Shown one piece after another: positions 60,805 through 64,000 of a stretch of 64,000 nt of DNA. The position numbers and the translations under genes are program-made. A model generated the notes under the pieces. That model saw nothing but the letters and a program-made list of their open reading frames with translations, did no database searches and was not told the origin of the DNA. Source of the stretch: Epiperipatus broadwayi (lineage: Eukaryota > Onychophora > Udeonychophora > Euonychophora > Peripatidae); contig JAQFVV010013292.1 of assembly GCA_028023455.1 (NCBI GenBank), positions 103,773-167,772 of the forward strand, written 5' to 3'. How positions within the stretch are numbered: the first letter of the stretch is position 1; each line of letters starts with the position of its first letter.

Positions 60805-61207
60805 ATGATTATTTATTCAGTATCAAAAAAAGGCAGAAAGAAAATTAAAAAATTAAATAATAATATTTATTTGATTGTGGTCAGGGGCCACCTAGGTCTT
60901 TTATCACTTTCTATGTGGCACACTTAATTTGTGATTTATTCGCTCCAAAACCAAGCTTCTCATTAAAGTTTGTAATTTCTTTGTGTCACTTATTACATAA
61001 TATTTATATAAATATATTTTAAAATAATTTTATTTTGGCAAACTTTTTATTAAATAAAACGTTTGTGATTTTTTTTTTTACTAATGCTGATTTAAGATAA
61101 GCAATATCTCATGAGACACAGTGCTGGGAAAAGGTTGCCTATACTTCAATCAAAGTATGAGAAATGACTTACTTTTCTGATTCCATTTAAAATAAACTCT
61201 TAACATT
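60805..61207. other. AT-rich non-coding stretch
   Basis: No supported feature. Confidence 0.4.
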
Positions 61208-61380
61208 AGTTGTATTTGTATATTGGACTATTTCCATGAGTATTTAATGTCTTTAGAAAAATTTAATTTTTTTATTTAAATATTTCAAATACATTCAACT
61301 GTTAGTAGCAGCATACAGGTTAGTATAAGCACAAAGTTTTGAGGGGTATTATTTTCCCCTCTTAGGAAAAAGTGGAGAAA
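61208..61380 (-). repeat. Inverted partial copy of the tRNA-headed PLE terminal repeat
   Basis: The complement contains AAGAGGGGAAAATAATACCC + CTCAAAACTTTGTGC, AACAGTTGAATGTATTTGAA and ATTGAATACTCATGGAAATA-like tail blocks. The copy breaks off at the hairpin motif (GAGGGG/CCCCTC) and passes straight into the PLE 3' tail at 61368. Confidence 0.8.
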
Positions 61381-61745
61381 TCAGAAGGAAGTATATGAAT
61401 TTCTACTGACTTTTGCCTTTGGCAGGATGGCTTAATTGGTTAGAGCATTGCTCTAAAATCCTATACTCAAGAATATAAGAATCCAAATTCAAATCCCATG
61501 CTAATACTGTCACTAATCAGGCTAGCAATATCTGAAGATGAAAGGAGAATAATACCTCCTGAAATGTTGTGCATATATTAACCTGTGTGCTACTATTAAC
61601 AGTTGAATGTATTTGGAATATTTAAATAGTTACATTTTTTCTAAAGACATTCAATACTCATATTAGATTATAGAAATAGTCCAATATATAAATATAATTA
61701 AAATATCATTATCACAAACCTTCAGAAAAACTCTAACATTGTTTA
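61368..61745 (+). mobile_element. PLE 3' tail plus direct tRNA-headed terminal repeat
   Basis: 61368-61430 matches the tail of Penelope-like element 1 (CTCTTAGGAAAAAGTGGAGA, GTATATGAATTTCTACTGAC), followed by the terminal repeat. The A box TGGCTTAATTGG (61428-61439) is present. The B box has decayed to AATTCAAATCC. Then come CAATATCTGAAGATGAAAGG, AACAGTTGAATGTATTTGGA and CACAAACCTTCAGAAAAACT. With 61208-61380 it forms a deeply truncated PLE: inverted arm, short 3' tail, direct arm. Confidence 0.8.
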
Positions 61746-64000
61746 TAAACTGATCTTCCATAAACACATTAAAAATTTTAAAAATATTATAAGGCTTTTA
61801 TTATTATACTAACTATAAAATTATCATTAACTGCCTCTTTTACTTTCCCACCCTTTCTCTCTTTCTAGAATTAACCATTACTTTTCTTTCTCCATCATTC
61901 TTTATCTCTTTCTCCATTTTTTCTTATCCTTCTCCCTTTCTTTCTCTCTCCTCCATTTTTTCCTTCTTAATCTTTTAATAATAATATAAAATTAAGAAGC
62001 AAATAAAATATTCCTTGTTGAATTGATTTCTATTTACTTATTATACTTATTATGTTACTTTATGGATGTATCTATCATGTGCTGAGATAGTACATTAAGA
62101 AACCAAAACAGCTTATACACTAGCACAAATCTTGCTAAAATAAATATATAATTGCAAAATCTAATTAGTATGTTTAATTTATATGCTATTTTTATCACCC
62201 AAATAAACATAAGTTTATATTTCACAAAAACAGTTTACATTATATTTATCTTATTTATTATATAATTTATAAATATTAAAACTATATTTAAAATGTAATC
62301 AATATGTTTAAACATATTTTATATTTGTATTCTTAGTAATTAAATATATAAACTTTCATTGATATTATCCAGAAATATTTATGCACCTGAAACTTATTTT
62401 TCTCTGGTAATATGTATAATGAGACAAATAAACATACTTTTATTTAAATTAAATAATAATAGTCACTAATAGATATTATTTACAATTTACTTCAACCCCT
62501 TTTTGTAATGAGATATATTTGTACCCTAATCAAATATATGTATACCTAACATAAAGGATTTATAAAAATAAATAAAATTCTTAGGAAACTTTTCTGTTTT
62601 ATTTTCAAGGAATGCCTATCAAATTGCAAATTGCCATCAAAAGCACAACAAAAATTTTATAATCCACTTATATATTTTATATAAACAAAAAAATATATAA
62701 TTTACAGTTCAAAATCTTCTATACATTCAGCTGAAAATCTCACACTTTCTGTTATGCATCAACATTATATGTAATCCATACTTATTCCAAGTTTTTCAAT
62801 TTCCATTAAAATTATCAATTTTGATTATCTGTTTACAGTGTTTAATCAAGGCCTCATTTATATAATAGTAATAGTAGTTTTAATTTTTTCAAAATATTAT
62901 GAAGTTATATCACAGTACTCAACCCTGATATTAACACTATTTATCACAATGAGATGATTTTATGTGATGTTATTATATTTAGATTCTCAAAAGACTATGA
63001 AGTCTTCTGAGTGGACATTTTATGAATTTATCCAATATTTATTTTAAGTTTCAAATAAAATTATATATATATTGTAACCTTTTAATTGGTTCATTCTACA
63101 AATTGAGTATATAAAAATGTATATGATAGTCCAAAATTTTACATTTTAGAAATATAACTTGCACAAATATTTTAATACATGACATTTAAGAGAAAATTTA
63201 AAGGGAACAAGAAATGCACTTTTATATATATATTAAATAGAAGTTACTATTAGAAGAAATTCCATCTTAGTATTATAGGTTACAGTGATTCTTTTAAAAA
63301 AATGAGTCGGTTAGTTTCTGCACTGTATTTTGATAAATAATATTAGTAAAATAATTTATTTATTATCAAATAATATTTTTTTTTTTAAAAAATTGTAATG
63401 GCAATAATATTCAGGAATAAAGTATTATTAAAATATTTTCATGAAACTAAGTAAGGATAATGTATTTTAAATTTTAATTAAAAGTTGTTTAAATTTTATC
63501 AGTTTCAAAAATATTTATTGATTTTTTTAGGTGTTTTGTTAAATTTTAGACAGAAATTTAAATATTTAAAAAAAAACTGATAAACAATTTTCAAATTATT
63601 GACCAATGACATTTAAGTGATTGGTTTTTATATCATACTGTTGGGGAGATAGCAGATGAACTTGAAGGAGGGAAAAAAGAAAATTATAAAAGAAAAGTGA
63701 ACCATTGTTTCATGTAAAAAAAATGTAAAAACTTATCAAATTTAAGTTATTTTATTTGTATAAATCGTTAAATAATATGTTGTGATAAAATTAATATGTA
63801 TTTTAAAAATTAGAGAATAAATTAAATTAGTTTCTTTACCTACACAACAAATTGCAGTCTGAAAATTCAATTTACAATTATTATTGAAGGGAAAAGTGCA
63901 AGAATATATTATTATTAATGGAAAAATCATGAAGGACATGGATACCCCATTTCAATTAATTAAAAGGTGTAAATTCAGTCACATAGGAAAATACTTTTGA
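61746..64000. other. AT-rich terminal stretch
   Basis: Contains a pyrimidine-rich (TTTC/TCTCC)n-like tract at 61849-61970. No coding or repeat feature was recognised beyond it. Confidence 0.5.

Overview
The window looks like an invertebrate metazoan chromosome. It is very AT-rich, almost devoid of long open frames, and filled with animal-type repeats: endonuclease/reverse-transcriptase LINEs, Penelope-like elements (PLEs) and foldback or MITE-like DNA elements. I cannot place it more finely than that.

One cellular gene is supported. Four short + strand exons (15767-16026, 21723-21751, 31777-31842, 38484-38530) each have AG/GT boundaries, and their phases join without a break into a 133-residue C-terminus ending in TAA at 38528. 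It encodes a lysine/glutamate-rich coiled coil, a small cysteine cluster, a basic patch and a Ser/Gly tail. I do not recognise the family. The 5' exons must lie upstream, beyond or unrecognised in the first 15.7 kb. The three introns (5.7, 10.0 and 6.6 kb) hold a LINE, a minisatellite, an LTR-like island and several inverted-repeat elements. An inverted-repeat element of about 1.26 kb begins 16 bases after the stop codon, and an AATAAA lies 93 bases beyond its far end, so the mature 3' UTR may contain a hairpin with arms of about 530 bp.

Layout: 1-2.4 kb is degenerate T-rich sequence with a duplicated 130-bp segment. 2.4-4.7 kb is a decayed PLE with an inverted terminal arm. 4.76-7.66 kb is a decayed + strand LINE. 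7.83-10.94 kb is a second PLE whose inverted terminal repeats carry a tRNA-like (A box/B box) segment. 11-38.5 kb holds gene sequence and introns. 27.87-30.87 kb is a second copy of the LINE, on the - strand inside intron 2, with a 282-codon RT frame. 38.55-39.8 kb is the 3' UTR hairpin element. 41.2 kb is a hAT-like non-autonomous element. 46.4, 56.4-57.5 and 58.1 kb are palindromes of one foldback family, one with a 12-bp target duplication. 50.4-51.9 kb holds LINE remnants. 52.6, 53.1, 60.5 and 61.2 kb hold further short inverted or direct repeat elements.

The most interesting theme is that several otherwise unrelated repeat families share one layout: inverted terminal copies plus a CTGANGA - hairpin - GAAA(C) motif that resembles a hammerhead ribozyme core. 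Hammerhead motifs are known from PLE terminal repeats. I therefore infer that many of these 'foldback' repeats are short derivatives of PLE terminal repeats rather than DNA transposons. The motif has an extra base compared with the canonical core, so catalytic activity is unproven.
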